A DNA stretch of 6,016 nt from Desulfovibrio sp. Dsv1 (lineage in GTDB: Bacteria > Desulfobacterota > Desulfovibrionia > Desulfovibrionales > Desulfovibrionaceae), in NCBI GenBank assembly GCA_000403945.1, contig APFI01000275.1:1-6016 (forward strand), written 5' to 3'. Both the position numbers and the translations under genes were made by a program. Within the stretch, counting starts at the first letter, position 1. Every line of letters starts with the position of its first letter. Shown in pieces: positions 5,143 to 6,016 of this stretch. The notes beneath the pieces were generated by a model, which saw only the letters and a list, made by a program, of their open reading frames with translations, was not told the DNA's origin and made no database searches.

Positions 5143-6016
5143 TCAGAACGGCACTTCTGTGAGCAGGGCCAGCACCAGTCGGGTGAGGGCCTGCAGATCG
5201 GCAAGTGACAGTTGCTCGTCCGTGGCATGGACATTGGTCATGCCCGTGGCCACCACGGCTGTGGCCAGCCCTTTGCCATTAAAGATATTGGCGTCGCTGC
5301 CGCCGCCGGAGGCGGTATGGGCGAGCGGCATCTGAACCAGCCCGGCCGCCTGGTCGATGCGGCAGAGGAGCGGAGCATCGTCCGCAAGCCTCATGGCCGG
5401 GAATTCCTGTTCTATCTGCACCGTAATTCCGGGCCTGCCCCGGGCCTCGCCGCTGGGGTCGCACCACAGACCGCCGGTATCGACAAAGCGGTCCTTGATG
5501 GCGCGGCTCAGTTGCTCCAGCGTTTTCGGGTTGTGGCTGCGCACCTCGCCTTCGATCACCACCCTGTCGGGTACAATGTTGGTGGCCAGCCCGCCCCGAA
5601 TGGTGCCGAAGTTGACAGTGCTCTCGTTGTCAATGCGGCCGCAGGGCATGTCGGCGAGCGCCTTTGCGGCGAGCATGATGGCGTTCACCCCCCATTCCGG
5701 ATGCAGACCGGCGTGGGCCGCGAGGCCAGAAACCGTGGCGGTCAGCCGGTTCATGGCCGGCGCCCTGGTGATGACTTCGCCAAAGCCGCTGCCATCCAGC
5801 GCATAGCCTTCCCGGGCCATAAGCGTTTTCGGGTCAAAGGCCTTGGCGCCCAGCAGGCCGATTTCCTCGCAGGTGGTGAAGACAAATTCCACCGGCCGGT
5901 GCGGTGCGCCCGTGTCCGCCAGGACGCGCATGGCCTCGATGCAGGCCGCAATGCCGGATTTGTCGTCGCCGCCCAGAATGGTGTCGCCGCTGCTGGTGAA
6001 CAGATCGCCCCTGCGC
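5143..6016 (-). CDS. PepT-like M20 family metallopeptidase, C-terminal 290 residues (5' end off window)
   Basis: This is a predicted cytosolic di-zinc aminopeptidase of the M20 family, closest in motif style to the PepT-like group, which usually has about 360-380 residues. About 75-85 N-terminal residues, including the first metal-binding His, lie outside the window. Counting from the first full codon at 6015: D17 in ILGGDDKSG should bridge the two metals; E50-E51 in TTCEEIGLLGA are the catalytic base and a metal ligand; D74 in YALDGSG is a metal ligand. Residues about 86-195 are the dimerisation (lid) domain, with AAHAG (99-103) and FGTIRGGLATNIVPD (136-150). SGGGSDANIF (236-245) and H263 in NVHATDEQ complete the site. 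All visible catalytic residues are intact. M42 peptidases were considered, but the lid-domain motifs fit M20. The natural substrate cannot be told from sequence. The gene ends 27 bases before purU in the same direction. Confidence 0.88.
   Translation of the reverse strand, partial: RRGDLFTSSGDTILGGDDKSGIAACIEAMRVLADTGAPHRPVEFVFTTCEEIGLLGAKAFDPKTLMAREGYALDGSGFGEVITRAPAMNRLTATVSGLAAHAGLHPEWGVNAIMLAAKALADMPCGRIDNESTVNFGTIRGGLATNIVPDRVVIEGEVRSHNPKTLEQLSRAIKDRFVDTGGLWCDPSGEARGRPGITVQIEQEFPAMRLADDAPLLCRIDQAAGLVQMPLAHTASGGGSDANIFNGKGLATAVVATGMTNVHATDEQLSLADLQALTRLVLALLTEVPF

Noticed and set aside
4615..5335. Plus-strand open frames over purU and its junction with the peptidase gene
   Set aside because: They are reverse-strand shadows of purU and the peptidase, both of which keep intact catalytic motifs in the minus frame.

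Overview
The window comes from a Gram-negative bacterium with a moderately GC-rich genome. The sign of an outer membrane is lptD, which encodes the LPS-assembly protein of that membrane. The style of the genes would fit a Desulfobacterota-like (deltaproteobacterial) genome, but that is only an impression; the sequence itself supports no more than 'diderm, probably Proteobacteria sensu lato'. Nothing here looks mobile: there is no insertion sequence, phage gene, CRISPR array, tRNA or rRNA.

Layout. Positions 1-1543 (minus strand) hold the first 514 codons of lptD, which runs off the left edge. Positions 1544-1966 are a 423-base divergent intergenic region. It contains two good sigma70-type promoters reading toward lptD, one plausible promoter reading toward the RNase gene, and several direct and inverted repeats. 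Positions 1967-4078 (plus strand) encode a complete 703-residue RNase E/G family endoribonuclease with a 200-residue disordered N-terminal extension. It is followed at 4099-4134 by a textbook intrinsic terminator. Positions 4246-5115 (minus strand) hold purU, complete. Positions 5143-6016 (minus strand) hold the C-terminal 290 codons of a PepT-like M20 metallopeptidase that enters from the right edge. It lies 27 bases upstream of purU and is probably in the same transcript.

How the genes relate. These are housekeeping genes of separate pathways: outer-membrane LPS insertion, RNA decay and rRNA processing, one-carbon (formyl-folate) balance, and peptide turnover. They do not form an obvious system. 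The most noteworthy biology is around the RNase. It carries its unstructured arm in front of the catalytic core, where E. coli RNase E has it behind. It may have a leader of about 340 nt with alternative pairings, recalling the autoregulated rne leader of E. coli. Its arm contains an A AAA AAG slippery heptamer next to a stem-loop and a long open -1 frame. I see no convincing undescribed multi-gene system.
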